Source: Phellopilus nigrolimitatus (lineage: Eukaryota > Basidiomycota > Agaricomycetes > Hymenochaetales > Hymenochaetaceae). Taken from it: a stretch of DNA of 60,937 bases. The DNA is taken from contig JAJOHG010000151.1 of NCBI GenBank assembly GCA_021029095.1, forward strand, positions 1-60,937, given 5' to 3'. Positions 1 through 13,151 of this stretch are shown in pieces. The position numbers and the translations under genes were made by a program. The notes below the pieces were generated by a model that searched no databases, was not told the origin of the DNA, and saw only the letters and a list, made by a program, of their open reading frames with translations. The stretch's first letter is position 1, and every line of letters begins with the position of its first letter.

Positions 1-489
1 GACCATGGTAAAAAGGTAAAAAGAGATTGAACCAAATGGTGAAGAGGGGGACATAAGACAGTGCTGAAAACTGAAACATCAACGAGCCGCTGCTACGAAA
101 GTGTTTCTTGACCTGAAATAGTAGGTGATAAATGGCATGGCAAGAACAGTAAATACAGGGCGCCACAATGATCCAACACGACCGCAGCGGACGCAAAAGA
201 AAAGATACGCGCGGCCTAGGTTAGGCGAGCGGCCTGCAGAAACAGAGCTGCGCACCACGCGCTGGCGTCAGCAGGACGGGGTGGCGAGAGTTCTCGAAGC
301 AAGATGCCTTAGAGCTGCGATGTGATGCAGCCCGCGCCGAAGCGGCGATGATGATCATGAAGCAGGACGTACGCGTGCGTGCGCGCGCGCAATTAAACCC
401 GTATACGAGCGCCGTATCTTCCTTTCCTTTTCTTTCCTTTCACTCCCTTTCCTTTCCCTCGTCGCCAATCCGGGAGTCGCTGATTGCAC

Positions 490-509
490 GGGGGGGGGGG
501 GGGGGGGGG
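490..509 (+). repeat. Poly-G run (20 nt)
   Basis: Twenty consecutive G on the + strand. It is a potential G-quadruplex former and a length-unstable mononucleotide microsatellite. Confidence 0.95.
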
Positions 510-1595
510 TGCGAAAACCGGGTTGACGACGAGAAAAGGGCTGGCGGAAATGCGCGTCGGAGAGGGGGCACACTAGATCAGATTCAGAGGTGTTGGGCTG
601 GAGCTCAATTTGCTCGTATCATCGGCGCACGACGGAGGCCCGGAAGATATTATTATTGAAGCAGCTGCGAGTGGTGGGCTGGCTGGGCGGGCTTAGAACT
701 TGGAAGTCGAAGCGCGCACAGAGTCAGAGCCAGGGACTCCCTCCGCTATAAGGCTGCCGCACTTCCTTTCTCGGTTTGGAGGCTAAACAGGCGGAGTCGG
801 AAGCCGCCGGCCGGCTTTCTCCCCCTCGCCGTCTCTCCGCACGTTCAATTACAGATTACGCGGACCTCGGGGAGCAGCCGCGTTTAGCCCTCCCTCGTGT
901 GAGTCGCGGGAGGAGATATCTGAGACTGAGGTGGGTGGTGCTGTGAGATAGGAGCTCGAGTTCGAGGCGCGTGTACTTGGGGTGGGTTGCCTACTCGAGC
1001 CGCCGAGGACACGTCATGCGTGTCTATTTGATTATTTGATTTTGATTTTTTGATGCCCTGGGATTCGTCGCGGGGCCTGGAAGATCCTGGGTCCTGATGT
1101 TGTTTCGGCCTGCTTGGGCTGGGGGACGGGAATGGAATGGAATGGAAAGGGCAGGAGCAACAGATCGACTAGGAGCGCGATATCTGAGAAGAAGAGACGC
1201 GGAGTGAAGATGGATTTTTTGTCTGATTTGGTGTGATGCTGCCCAACGAGAAAAAAGCAGAAAGCAGGAAAGGGAAATCGACTTGCGCGCTGCGACGAGG
1301 GGCCGCGCACCGGTGCAGATGGCACGCCGGGGTGCACATGCACCCTTGGTCTTGGTCTTGGAAGGCCATTTCTTCGAGTCCTCAATCCTCCCTTCCCCGA
1401 GACGCACACAATTTTTTTTTACCGTGGGCATCCCGGCGTCGCGTCAGCCCGCAAGCGCGCAAGGTCGCAAAATTGCTACTTGTCGCGCTTTACGCGTTAG
1501 AGACGTGGGGCCGGGCGCCGGCGCAGACGGCACTCCGGGCTGCCCGTATGCGCCCCGGTCTTAGGAGGACCGCCGCGCGCCGCGCCTTCGACTCG

Positions 1596-1618
1596 CCCCC
1601 CCCCCCCCCCCCCCCCCC
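1596..1618 (+). repeat. Poly-C run (23 nt)
   Basis: Twenty-three consecutive C on the + strand, 1.1 kb downstream of the poly-G run and complementary to it. Confidence 0.95.
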
Positions 1619-4600
1619 GAGTCTCACTAGAGTAGAAGCCCCGCGTTGTGCGGCCCAAATACGGGGGGCGCCGCGCCGCGCAAGACCGATAATCGCCAGG
1701 CGCAAGCTACTACCTATCCGCTAGGCCACAAGTAGGCAGGCGTGGTAAGAAGTCAGAACGCCTGCTCAGTCCCTCCGAGGCAGCCCGAAACGCACTAGCA
1801 GCAGTAGCAGCAGCACAGCGCACAGCATGCAAGGGATCGTCGGCCGGGCGGTGCGTCGTCGTGGCGCCCGCCCCGAGTGCACGGGCACGGAGGGCAGTGC
1901 GCCTGGCGATCGGCGAAGCGCGCACGGGCTGGTCACAGCCACATTGTCATCAATGATCAGCGCGCGGATCCAGCCCCAGCCGCCTCTCGACGTGCCCCCG
2001 TCGGCCTGCCGACGCGCAGGCTCTCTCGTATGGAGACGACGAGAAGAGAAGAGAAGGATTTAGTTTTTTTGTTGTGTGCGCGGACGTCCTGATGCGGGTA
2101 TGCTAGCGCCTGTTCGGGCAAGTCTGGGCTAATCGTCGCTCGCTGCTTTGCTGCGGTCTCAGTCTTCTGGATACGGCCGGGAAGCTTCCCCCTGGTAAAG
2201 AGCTGGGCTCGAGTTTCCTGAAAGGACGCGTTCTGTAATCCAAAAGAAAAGAAAAGGAAAAAAAAGGACGAAGACTCCCGGGCGAGCGCTGGAGATCAAC
2301 AGATGCCGCCCGAGACGAGTGCGTATCAGATCCAGATACATAGATGTCCGCGGACGCGCAGCTATCAGCGAGCGACTATGCGACCACGCAAATCTGCCCG
2401 CCATAAGTCCCCCCCTCTCCCCTCCCCTCTCCCCCTGGTCTTGGCGCACGCACAAACTCATATTATAATGAACAGCCTACGCGCAAAACGCTAAAACTTC
2501 TTTTATGCAAATGAAAATGAAACGAAGTGCGATGCGATTCGTTGGCAGGAGCTGTTCGCGCTGGGGGTGCTGTGCATCGCGTCACTGTCGTGGCCAGAAG
2601 CGCCCGATTTTGTACATGTACGCTGGAGATGTTTCTCCTGCTATTGTGTGCAGGAGGTGTCTGCTACGTATATCGCGGGGGCCGCCGCGCTGCGCAGCGC
2701 CGTGGGAGCGATCTGCACGCGCTGGCCTGGATGGGACGCACGGCGCGCGGCGGGTGGCTCGGGATCGCGATATCGTGATCTCTCGAAGCACGCGTGGGCA
2801 CGGGCGTGCGTGCGGGAAGATGTATGCTGACCCAGTCGGGAGATCTCGCAAACGAAGACACGGGAGCGGGAACCCGCCCAAAATGATCATTGCACAGCAC
2901 AGCACCGGAGATTGCGGCACGCGAGATCGCAGCGGCGCGTCGACGGCACGCGACGCGTCCACGACAACGGGTCTCGTCGCTCGCATTGTCGAAAACTGGG
3001 AGGCAGAGATACGTAAATTAGAACGCGAGCGCGCGAGCGCAAAAGGGCAAGGAGAGCGAGAAGCACGGCCGTACGTACCTTGGGGTCTGAAATCCGGTGA
3101 TCCACGGGAGACGCGCGCGCGCTATTTCTTATTTCTCTCCATCGGCTATTTTACCTTTTCTCTTTTGTAAATATACTTACTTACCGTGCATACATATACA
3201 GCGCTTATCTGCGCAGCGCAATTGGCTTTTTCCTTTCGGTGGGGGCGCTACAACCCAGCGCGCAAAAGCCTAACTTTGCTCGAGGACGGAAATGCGCGGA
3301 CTTCGGTTGCGTATGCGCATGAGCGGGGTCGGACGCACTCGCGAGGGCGCCAGCGACTGATGCGTGTAATGTATTGTATTTCAAGGTCCTATATCGCGTG
3401 GGATCGCGCAAGCGAGGCGAGGCGGAGCTGCGAGGCGCTCCACGGACTTTGTGGATAGGATATCTAGCAGAGATTGCACTATGATATTGCGCACCGTGAG
3501 TCTCAGCTAGGGCCATCAGACGCGATGCGATCCAGGGACGGGAGGGGGCGTCTCGGTCCGAGCTCGTTAGAAAAATGCGGGCAGGGGGGGCGGAGGGGCT
3601 CGGGCGCGGAACGAAGCAAGGGAGAAGGGGCGGGCGCGCGGGGTGTGCGCGCCGTGCGCGGGCGCGGCGGAGGCCTGGAGCACGGGAGGGGAGACGGGGG
3701 AGGGGAGGGGAGACGCGAGACAGTGTGTGGCTGGCCGGCCCGTGTGCCCCTCCTCCTCGGGAGAAGCGGGACGCGCGACGCGACGCGACGGAAATACACG
3801 GGCGCGTGCCTTTGGATATGTGAATTATGTATATGTATTTATTATTGGCGCGCCGCGTTTTGTACGCGTATATGACGCTTGGCTGGTGATCGCGATCGAG
3901 AATAGAGGATAGGACGGCTGATCGCGGGCGTGCCGTATGCAGCAAGTGCTAATAGTGTGGAGGGCCACGAAAGGCGAAAGCTGGTGATGCGCGGGCGGCG
4001 GGCGCGTATAGGGGAAGGTCGGGCTCCAGAACGGGGAGCGCGCGAAAACGATCTATCTGGAGAGACGCGGGGCTGGAGCTGAGGTGAGGTGAGGTGAGCT
4101 CGCGGCTCAAGCATCAAGCATCAAGCAGAAGCAGAAGCATAAACAAGAGAAACAACAGCGGAAACATTGAGCAACACACAACCACACTGCCGTTCGCGAG
4201 GCCCTGACGGCCTTGATGGGTCCTTTGGCACTAATCTACGGATCTGTGATTCGTTGATTTGTTGATTTCGTTGGGTCGTAAGTCGCCAGGAAGCGAGGCA
4301 AAGAAGGTTTTGACGGGAGCTTGTGCTGCGAACCTTGTTCTTTTTTATATTTTATATTTTGTATTGATTTGGATTTGGATTTGAGTGGTTATGGGATTTG
4401 TAGGTGCAGAAGTGGAGGCTTGGGGTGTGTGTGAAAAGGGCCGGGCGAAATAGAAAATAGAGAGTGAAATTGATGGGCTAGAGGCCAAGGTCAAGGCTCG
4501 GAGGCTTTGACGAATTTTTTTCTTTTCTTTTTCTTTTTGTGGCTTTGCGCTCCTCGCGTCCAGCTCGCAAAGCAGCTCTGCGGCGTCCGTGAGCAAGGGT

Positions 4601-6611
4601 GCAACGGAAGAAAAATAAGAAGGAAGGACGGATCGCCGGCCGGGCGTCGTTGCCGCCGATTCAGTTAATTATTCGATTCGATTATTACTTAATATAGCCC
4701 GGGCTTCTGCGTCGTCGTTCGTCGTCGTCGTTATAACCGGATGCGGCAGGCGAAGGAAGGGCAGGGCAAGGCTTCCGTCGGCCTCGGGACCCACCCGGGC
4801 GGCGACCCGAAGCCTGGGCTCCTTTTAATTAAGCCCGATACGGCGCGCGCGCGGGTTCTTCGCCCCATCGTCTCGCTCGTCCCCGCACGGCTGCGGTCTT
4901 GCTCGCTTTGGCTGTTATCTGGGTGGGGGGCTGGTGCTGGGGAGGGACGGACGGGCGCGGGCGGGTGGCGAGTGGTGGGGGCCGGGCGGCGGGCGGCGGT
5001 GACGACGGCGGGGGCGGTGCGGGCGGTTGTTAGGGGAGCGACGCGTGTCGGCTTTTCGCGCTCCTGTTCCCGTCGTCCCTCGCTCGTGATGCAATGCACG
5101 CTCCCGTCTCGGATTCGGAACGCGTGCAGTCCGTTCGTAGCGCGGGCGAGCGAAAAAGATGGATATGTGCGATCCGCTGGACACACGGAAATGAGGAAAA
5201 GTGATAGGATGCGATAGGATGGGATGGGAGGGCAGTTTGATACATTGCGCCCTGTCTGTTCTGTTCTGCCTATCCTGTCTCCTTCCTGTTTAAAACCTGC
5301 CCGGATCCGTCTGCGCCGCCTGCCTGCCTGCCTGCCTGCCCCCCTCTTCCCTCCCTCGCCCAACTCGCCCCGCCCCCCGCCTTCTGTTCTCCTCGCCCCC
5401 AGTCCTCCCGCGCAAGCAAGCGAACGCTGTCAGCCGGAATTGCCAATATCCAATTATCCAATTATCCAATACACCCAGTACCCAAACGCCTCGCTCCTCG
5501 CGCGCGCCCGATTTGTCTCCCGCTTCCCGTTTCCCGTTTCCTGTTTTTACGCTTTTTGCAAAAACGAGCAAAAAAAGAACGCGCGAGAGGGAGTAATCTG
5601 GGAAGCCCCGACCCGGATCTCCGTGTTCTTGTGCGTGTGCGTGTGTGTGATCTCTGGGCGGCGCGCTAGCCACGCCCGGCCGCGCTAGCGCGAAGCAGAG
5701 GTGGTGGTGTATATATTATAACGCAGGAACTGAATTGGCCCTGCTTATAACAGAGACGCGAGACGCGATAGGATAGGCCCGCTGCCCCTTTCCCTCCCTC
5801 CCTCTTTCAGAAACGAAAGTGCCTCCGGCGTCCCCGCCCCGCCCCGCCCCACCTCCACATAGGACGTTCCCGCCCGGCCACCCGCCGGCCCCTGTCGATC
5901 GGTCTCAGAGTCCTGTATAATATAGGCTCCACTCCTTCCCTTCTCCGCCTTCTCCACCTTCCCTTCTCCACCTTCTCCACCCCTTCGGCACGCCCGACGC
6001 CGCCGACCGCCGACCGCTCCCTTGCCTACACCCGAGAGCCGGCGGAGGAAGAGAAGCACGCGCGCGCAGCGCATATACGCGGTCACGGACGCAAACACGG
6101 ACGCGGACTCGGCGACGATCATCGGTTACGCGCTTCGCATCGTCACTGGAGCTCAGCAGCGCGCACGCACCGCCTCGCACACACGCTAGCTCCGGCTTCG
6201 GCTTTGGCTTGGAAGTGAAGTGAAGAACAGGGGCCCAGCGGCGACCCCGTACCAGGCACGCGAGGCCTTGTACGTGTTTCTGCAGCTCGCCTCCCTTTTT
6301 CGTCGAGCCCGTCTCCTTCTTTCTTCGCTCTTCTCATTCTTCTCCTTCTTCTCCCGCCCCCCTGCTCGGCCGGTTATAACCCGCGCCGCCCCAACGCCCA
6401 GCGGCACTTACGCCCCCCCTTCCTCAGCCTCGCCCTCGCGCTCGCGCTCTTCTGCCCTTCTGCCCTTTTGCCCTTTTGCTTACTGCGTCTCCCCAGGAGT
6501 CCTCGCGCAAAACCAAGAAAACAATCAGAAAAGAAAACAAGCAAGAACTCTCGCTGCCTGCAGAGCGGCCCAGCGTCTACTTGCGCCCCGCCCCACAACA
6601 CACACCACGCG

Positions 6612-9600
6612 ATGCTCTCCTTCGAGGCGCCGCACATCGCCAGCCTCGCCCTCGACTTTGGCGCAAAGAAAGCGCACGACACACACACGCACTCGCACAC
6701 GCACACGCACACGCACACGCCGCCGGAGACGGACCTGAACGAGCTCAACATCGCGCGGGTGCAGCTGCAATACCGCACGCACGCGTCGTACTCGTGAGTC
6801 GTCCCTCGATCCGCTACTCTCTCTCTCTCCCGCGTTTCAGCTCCGTTTCCATTTTTTGCCGTGTGTGGATATTTTTACATCTTTTATTCGCGGGTGGCAC
6901 GTGCGGCATTGATGAGAAAGAGTGATTGATGAGGCCTGGGGCGCCCCCTCGCTCGCTCGGGCGAGGGCCATATGGTGTGCACGCCAGCGACGGAAGCTGT
7001 TGGTGTGGAACGTCAGATAGGCTCAGACTCGAGCTGGGCGGGAAGGAAGAGCTGTCCGAGGTGTCCGAAGAGACGCCCCGTGTTCTGTTCTCTGCCAAAG
7101 TGTCGCCCGTTCGCCCCTTCTCGTCCCCGCTGTCGCCCCCGTCCGCATCCGGCCACCGACCTCCCTAATCCACCAAACACAACCCGCATCCGTCCTTTAT
7201 TTGATTCCGCTTTCCTTTTTTACTCCCAGGTGTGCTTTTGGGATTAAAATAATACTCGGCGAACACTTTTCTGAGCCTGTGTCCTGTTTCTTCCCCTCCT
7301 CCTCATTCTACCTCCTCCTCCTCCTACCTCCTCCTACCTCTTCCTCCTCCTTTTCTTCTTCCTGACTGTTTCTCCTTTAATATCCTCCTAATCCCCCCGT
7401 AGACTCTTCCCGTCTGCGTTCCCCGCCCTCATCGCCCCCAACCTCCCTCCAACACGATAATTTCCTACGGAGAACGCGCCAGCGGCCTGTGCGTGACTTC
7501 CCGTCCCCGGCGCTTCCCTTCCCTTTGGCTTCCGCGCGCTTCCCCGTCTCCCATTTCTTCGATTTCAACTTTGTTTTTCTTCAACTATCTATCTGCAAGT
7601 GCCCGCGTTATCTGTTTTTTACTAACTCGCTTTTCCCCGCCAGTGCCCCGCGCGCCCTGCACGACGACGCAGACGCCGACCTCGATTTCGACTTTGACGC
7701 CTTCGACGCCATGGACCCCCTCGACCCCCTCGAACCCCTCGACGCCCTCGACGCGATGGACCACCTCGGGCCCCTCGACCAGCTCAACGTCGACTACGAC
7801 GACCGCCGCATGTCCTGCTCCACCGGCATCTCCTCCGCCTCCGTACACTCCAACACCACCGCCGCCACCTCCACCTCCGCCCACTCCTACAGCGGCACCA
7901 AGCGCGGCCCGTCCCCGAGCCCCCTCGACGACGACGACGCGTACCCCGGCGAGCAGCAGCAATACGACAGCGGGGACGGACGGAATGGACGAGACGCGGG
8001 CGCCGCCTTCCGCGAGCGCGCCGGCGGGTCCCCACGCGGCGCGAAGCGCGCGCGCCCCACGCTCAGCCTCGAACCGGCGCCGATGGCCGCGCTGCAACAC
8101 GACGGCGCGCGCACGGGCAGCGCGAGCACGAGTCCACGCGCGTTCGGCGTGGCGTACCCGCCGCCGCCCTCCGCCAGCGACAGCCGCGTGCAGCTCCCGC
8201 CGCTCTACTCCGCGCTCGACGTCGGCGCGCTGCAGACGCCCGCGCAGAGCTACGCCGCGATGCAGGGCCAGGGCCTGAACCAGCCGCAGAACCAGCCGTT
8301 CGTGGGCGCGCACGCGCACGGCTTCCCCGCGTTCGGGGGCCACGCGGCGGAGCTGCGGCGCGGGAGCCTGCCCTCGCTCTACAGCAACTCGCTCGCCGCG
8401 CGCCGCGCGGCGTACCAGGGGCAGCAGCAGCACAGTAGCAGCAGCAGCAACAACAACCATAGCAGCAGCAGCAGCAACAGCGGCGCGCAGTACGCGCAGA
8501 GCCCGCGCAGCGCGAGCGGCGGCTTCGCGTTCCTGCCCACGACGGGTGCGGCGGGCGGGTCGCCCGGCCCGAGCCCGCTCGCGCACAACAACGACGCCGC
8601 GGGCGACCTCGCGGGGTACCAGTTCCCGGCGCCGCCGAGCGGAGGGGCGGGCGAGAACGGCGGCGGCGGGGGGAGCGCGAGCGGGAGCGGCGGGAGCCAC
8701 AGCACGCCGACGCCGACGCCGCCCGAGGGCGCGGGCCAGACGCCGACGAGCAGCCTGAGCTCCGCGCCGAGCAGCAGCTTCCCGCAGACGCCGCTCGACT
8801 TCCCGCACCAGCACCAGCAGCGCCAACAGCAGCAGCAACAGCAGCAACAGTCGTACAGCCAGCAGCAGCACCAGCAACAGTACGCGCAGCAGCAGCAGCA
8901 GCTGACGAAGGATTACCTCGGTGGCGGCGGGGGCGGGAGTCAGTGGGGCGCGATCGTGCGCCCCGCGTCGACGCCGTCGAGCACGCCCGGCGCGCCGTCG
9001 GCGCCGTCCGGCGCGTTCACGTTCGGCAGCGCGAACATGGGCGGGCTCCCGCGCATCTCGGGGCACGCCGCCGCCGCCGCCGCCGCGCGCGGCGCGGAGC
9101 AGCAGGAGTGGTTCACGCCCGGCGGCACGTTCGTGCTGCCCGCGCCGGGCGCGGGATCCTCCGCGGCGTCAGGGTCCTCTTCGCAGCACCACCACGCGCA
9201 TTCGCACCAGCAGCATGCGCACGCGCACGCGCAGAGCGCCTCGCTCAGCCCCACCCTGCACGGGCACGGCCACTCGCACGGGCACGGGCACGCGCGCTCT
9301 CCGCACTCGCCGCAGCACGTCGCGCTCTCCGCGGCGCACGCGGCGGCGGCGTCGCTGAACGTGTCGCCGGCTGCGGCCGCGAGCGCGGCGTCCGTCGCCG
9401 CGCAGGTCGCCGCGCGGCCCGCGCGGCGGCGCGGCAAGCTGCCGAAGCCGACGACGGACTTCCTGAAGGACTGGCTGCACCGCCATAGCGACCACCCGTA
9501 CCCGAGCGAGGAAGAGAAGAAGCAGCTGTGCCACGCGACGGGCCTCAGCATGAGCCAGGTCAGCAATTGGATGATCAACGTGCGTGTTTCTTTTCTTTTT

Positions 9601-10319
9601 TTTTTTTTTTCTGTTAAGATTATTTTATTGCGAGTTGTGCTTAATGAATATTGGACGGTGTGCAGGCCCGCCGGAGGATCCTCGCCCCCGCGAACCGCAC
9701 CGCGCAGGGCCCCACGACGACCGTGCCGTCGTTCCCGCTCGGGAGCGGCGGCGTCTCCCCGGGGCTCTCGTCGGGCCTCTCGTCGTCGGGCCGCTCGTCG
9801 CTCGGGCTTACCTCAAGCCACACGCACGCGCTCTCCCCCACGCACGGCCTGCACCCGGCGCACGGCGGCTTCGGCCTCGGCGGGCTGGGCCTCGGCGGCC
9901 TTGGCGGAGCCGGGGGTGCGCAGGGCCTCCAGCTCCCCGCGCAGCAGCAGCAGCACCAGCTGCACGCGGCGCAGGGCGGGTACGGGCAGGGCCTCGGGCT
10001 GTATACGCAGCACCACACGCAGCACCAACATCAGCACCACCAGCACCACCACCAGCAGCAGGCACACCAGCACCAGCACCAGCACCAGCAGCAGACGCTG
10101 CACGCGCAGCACGCGCTGGCGGGCGGGATATACGACCTCGGCCTGCACGCACAGCGCCGCGCGAGCATGCCCGCGCTCGCGCTGCACGGCGCGGGGAGCA
10201 GCCTGCAGCTGTACCCGCCCGCCCCCGCGGGCGTGCGCCCGGCGCCGCAGCGCGGGTACGTCTTCCCCGAGACGGGCGCGGGCGGGGAGGGCGGCCGGGC
10301 GGGCGCGGGGCAGCAGTGA
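6612..10319 (+). CDS. TALE/KN-type homeobox transcription factor
   Basis: Predicted nuclear DNA-binding regulator of about 923 aa. Three exons close in phase: 6612-6793, 7644-9579, 9666-10319. Intron 1 is 850 bp, CT-rich, and has a perfect ACTAAC branch site at 7621; intron 2 is 86 bp and interrupts the homeodomain. The homeodomain lies at about residues 655-715, with KLPKPTTDF, helix 2 motif HPYPSEEEKKQL and recognition helix SNWMIN|ARRRIL; the HPYP motif is the three-residue loop extension of TALE proteins. The usual WFIN is WMIN here. The rest is low-complexity: a His-Thr repeat in exon 1, an acidic Asp-Pro-Leu repeat (about 84-109), Ser/Asn and poly-Gln tracts (about 448-480), and His-Gly and His-Gln repeats. 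The start ATG is the first with coding character, since the upstream in-frame sequence looks like UTR. Fungal TALE proteins regulate development and morphogenesis; the exact target is unknown. Confidence 0.9.
7285..7375 (+). repeat. CCT/CTT microsatellite inside homeobox intron 1
   Basis: Imperfect cctcctc/ttcctcc tract in the long first intron. It is a polypyrimidine microsatellite with no coding potential. Confidence 0.7.
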
Positions 10320-13151
10320 GGGGCGGCCCGCCTTTGTTTATTTTTAGTTTTTGCTTTTCGTTTTTGCTTTTCGTTTGGTTTGGTTTTGGTTTGGTTTGGT
10401 GCACGCGGCTCTCTACTCTCTCTCTATCTATCCATCTAGCGCGGCGTGGTGGCGGAGGGCGCATGCGGTGCGCAGGGACAGTACTGGCTTTTTTCTCTCC
10501 CTTTTCTTGTGTGTTGTGTTGTTGTTGTGTTGTGTTGTGTGCTATCCCTCTCCCTTTTCCCTTTCCCTTTCTTCGTTCGCTGTCTCTTTCTGCCTGTCTG
10601 TTTGCTTGTCGTCTCGGCTGGTCGGCTACACTACACACCCTCGTGCTCTTCTTGGATCCGGCATCGAGACTCCACCCCCCCCTTATTTTCTTCCTTCTTC
10701 CTCCCGCTGCTCTGGCCCAAGCTCTCTGTCCCCGCATCCCCGCTATCGTTTTTCTTTCTTAACCCGTTCGTGCCTTCTGCGCCTCCATTCGTTTCGTTCC
10801 GTACCGTCTCCGGCTCGTTTATCAAGGCAAAACAAATACATTAGCGTTGTACTCTAATCGCTGCACCCCGCCTCCCCTCTTTTTCCGCGGTCTCTCTCTC
10901 TTACTCTCACTATTTCTCTTTCTTTTCTCTCGGTAGCGTACTCCGTATACTTATCAATCCACTATTTTTTTTTTTTTTTGCTTTATTGTTTCTTCCTTCT
11001 CTTCTTTCTTTCTTTTTTTCTCCCCCGTCTTACTACGCTCCTGTTACCTCTATCTTCCTCTTTCTTTCTTTCTTTATTTCTTTCGATAGGCCACGCTGTT
11101 CTTGGGAATATCAAAAATGCACAAAGTGCCGGAGTTCTGTAACATGCGTGGACTCGACTAAGGCGGCTAAGGTGAGGTGAGAGCAGCGATCCGCCACCAC
11201 GTCCCGCCACCACTTCTCCCCTCTTCGGTGGGTGCAGCGACAGCGCGGATCGCGCCGCCGAGCCCTGCCCTTGCCCTTGCCCTTGCCCTTGCCCCTTACT
11301 ATACTGAAAAGCATAGGCGTAGGCGTAGAAGCGAGCGTAATAAGCGTCCCAGTGATTTATTTGATTTGATTGCGGGCGCCACGGCTCGGCCGCGCGCGGG
11401 GGGCGGGGAGAGCGGCGCGAAGCTGGGCGGTGTAGAGGGGAGACAGGGCGCAGAATGAGGTGCGCTCGACGGGCGAGAGTGCTGCTTGCGGGCGCACTTC
11501 GGAGTTTCGGTTTCTGATGTATTTTGTTCCCTCCTCCCCTCTTCCTCCTCCTCCAGAGCGGTCGAGCCCGCCCTCTGAGCCTGACTGCGCGCCGTTTCGC
11601 CGCGCAAGTTTCATCGAGGGACGCGGGCTTTGGATGTTGGACCAGTGTCGTGTGTCCCACGGCGAACGGGGGCAGATCAGCGCTGTCGATCATGAAATTA
11701 CCCCGTCCGTCCGGTTATGGCAGTCCGCGTTCCCTTTAGGGTTTTGTGTGCGCGTGTGTGGCCCCGTGTGTGTGCTTTGCGCCATCTTTGAAATTGAGCG
11801 CGAGACAAATATGCTCCGGACTCCTTCTAATCCCGAGGACCAGCGACAGTATCAATGGAGAATGGAGAATGGGGGACGCGCGTCATGATCGTGATGTTAA
11901 TAATAATATTGCGCTCGGAGGTCTCGGGTCTCTCGGCGTGCCTTGCGATCGACGCCCGAGAAGCACCAGCGAGCGAGCTCAGGCTCGTCCTTTCCCCCCC
12001 TATTCCGGGTTTTCTTCTCTGTGTGCAAGTCAATAAGCGGCTGGTGCTGCGTCGCCCGTCCTTTGCGGGGACGCGCGCTCGCGGAAACGTAGCACGCGCG
12101 CACGCACAGAAGAAGCACGCAATAACAGCAGAAGCACACACGGACGTTGAGCAGCTGTAATTATACACATGCTTCGCGATTAACTGGAAAGGGGGAAGGG
12201 CGAGTTCCGCTTCTTCTGAGGCGCTGCTCTGTGCGAGTCCAGAGCCTATATGTACATGTACATGCTTAATAATAACCCGTGCGCTCTGAGGCGCGCGTAT
12301 GTTTGCAAATTCGGACTTGCTTGGGCTTGAGCGGTGGGATCACTGGATGTATGTATAGTATATACTGTACAATGTAGTACAAATGCAGGAAAAAAGGAAG
12401 GCGAATAGCGAAGGCAGAACAGAACAGACGAAAAAATAATTCAGAAATGGCGGATGTACATGCGCAACAAGACGTTCTAGTTGTCGAAATGCGGCGGCGA
12501 GAGACTGGGGGCATATATACAATGCAGTACGTAGTCGTATCTGTGGGAAGGAGAGGAAGACGGAAGGGCGGACGTACAAAAGGGAGATAAATAGCTCTAA
12601 CTGGATAGACAACACGGTGCGCGGTGCGCGGTGCGCTGGACGGATCGACGCGGAGTTGAAGAAGGGGTCGGAAGACGGCGCGCGTGAGGGAAGACTTTTG
12701 TTTATTTGGTGTAGGTGGCGCCAGCAACGGGCCACGGGCCCTGGGTGCAGAAACACAGAACGAGGCCCGCAGCACCGAGGTCGGTCGAGCGTGTCGCACC
12801 AAAAAAGCAGTCCGCAGATTTCCGGAAGGGGTAGAGGGGGAAACGGGGAGACGGGACGGGGAGAGGGATGGAAAGCGCCGGACGGACGAGTGTTACACGG
12901 CCAGCGGCTCCACCATCTGCGCCTAGAGAAATAGAAAGAAACATCCGAGCCGCCGAGAAAAACGAGAGAACTAGAACAGGTCGCGTCACGTCGCCATACC
13001 GCACCGTACCCGCGCTTGCCTGCTTCCGAGTCTGCCAGCGCTCGCTCGTCAGCAGAAAACAGAAACGGCACACGCCGTATTGCCGTCCCGCCGCGGCCGT
13101 TCGAAAACTCGACGCGCAAGTCCCGCTCTTTTTTGTTCTTGTGTCTCTGCT
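10320..13151. other. Homeobox 3' UTR and gene-free GC/pyrimidine-rich DNA
   Basis: From the homeobox stop codon to the P450 stop codon I see no supported gene. The first 700 bp is strongly CT/TTG-rich (tgttg repeats near 10510-10540) and probably includes the 3' UTR. Other simple sequence includes a T run at 10967-10979 and the hexamer repeat near 11265. Open frames here are short, cysteine/arginine-rich shadows without motifs. Confidence 0.6.
11265..11296 (+). repeat. (cccttg)n hexanucleotide microsatellite
   Basis: About five tandem copies of a CCCTTG-type hexamer. It is not in a recognised gene. Confidence 0.85.

Larger units (their letters stand above)
1..6611. other. Long GC-rich non-coding region upstream of the homeobox gene
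   Basis: I find no convincing coding sequence in 6.6 kb. The open frames on both strands are GC-driven, low-complexity (Arg/Pro/Ala-rich) and lack family motifs or consistent splice structure. The stretch contains homopolymer runs, CT-rich tracts near 420-470, 5280-5400 and 6440-6480, and TATA-like elements near 5709-5720 and 6373. The final 200 bp is pyrimidine-rich, as is common just upstream of fungal transcription starts. It probably holds the extended promoter and 5' UTR of the homeobox gene and perhaps non-coding transcripts. Such length is unusual in compact basidiomycete genomes. Confidence 0.6.

Noticed and set aside
1690..1740. tRNA-like A box on the minus strand (tggcctagcgg)
   Set aside because: No matching B box (GGTTCGA) and no cloverleaf could be drawn around it, so not called as a tRNA or tRNA-derived repeat.
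3205..3945. 246-aa minus-strand frame in the GC-rich region
   Set aside because: Ala/Arg/Pro-rich without motifs; overlapped by several similar frames.
4731..5363. 210-aa minus-strand frame in the upstream desert
   Set aside because: Low-complexity Arg/Pro-rich composition from GC-rich DNA; overlapping frames on the other strand are equally long.
7585..9066. 493-aa open frame antisense to the homeobox gene
   Set aside because: Arg/Val-rich mirror of GC-rich codons and repeats in the sense exon; no motif and no splice logic.
6612..10319. Mating-type (HD1/HD2) homeodomain locus
   Set aside because: Only one homeodomain gene, of TALE/KN type with glutamine-rich tails; no divergent partner and no MIP-type neighbour.
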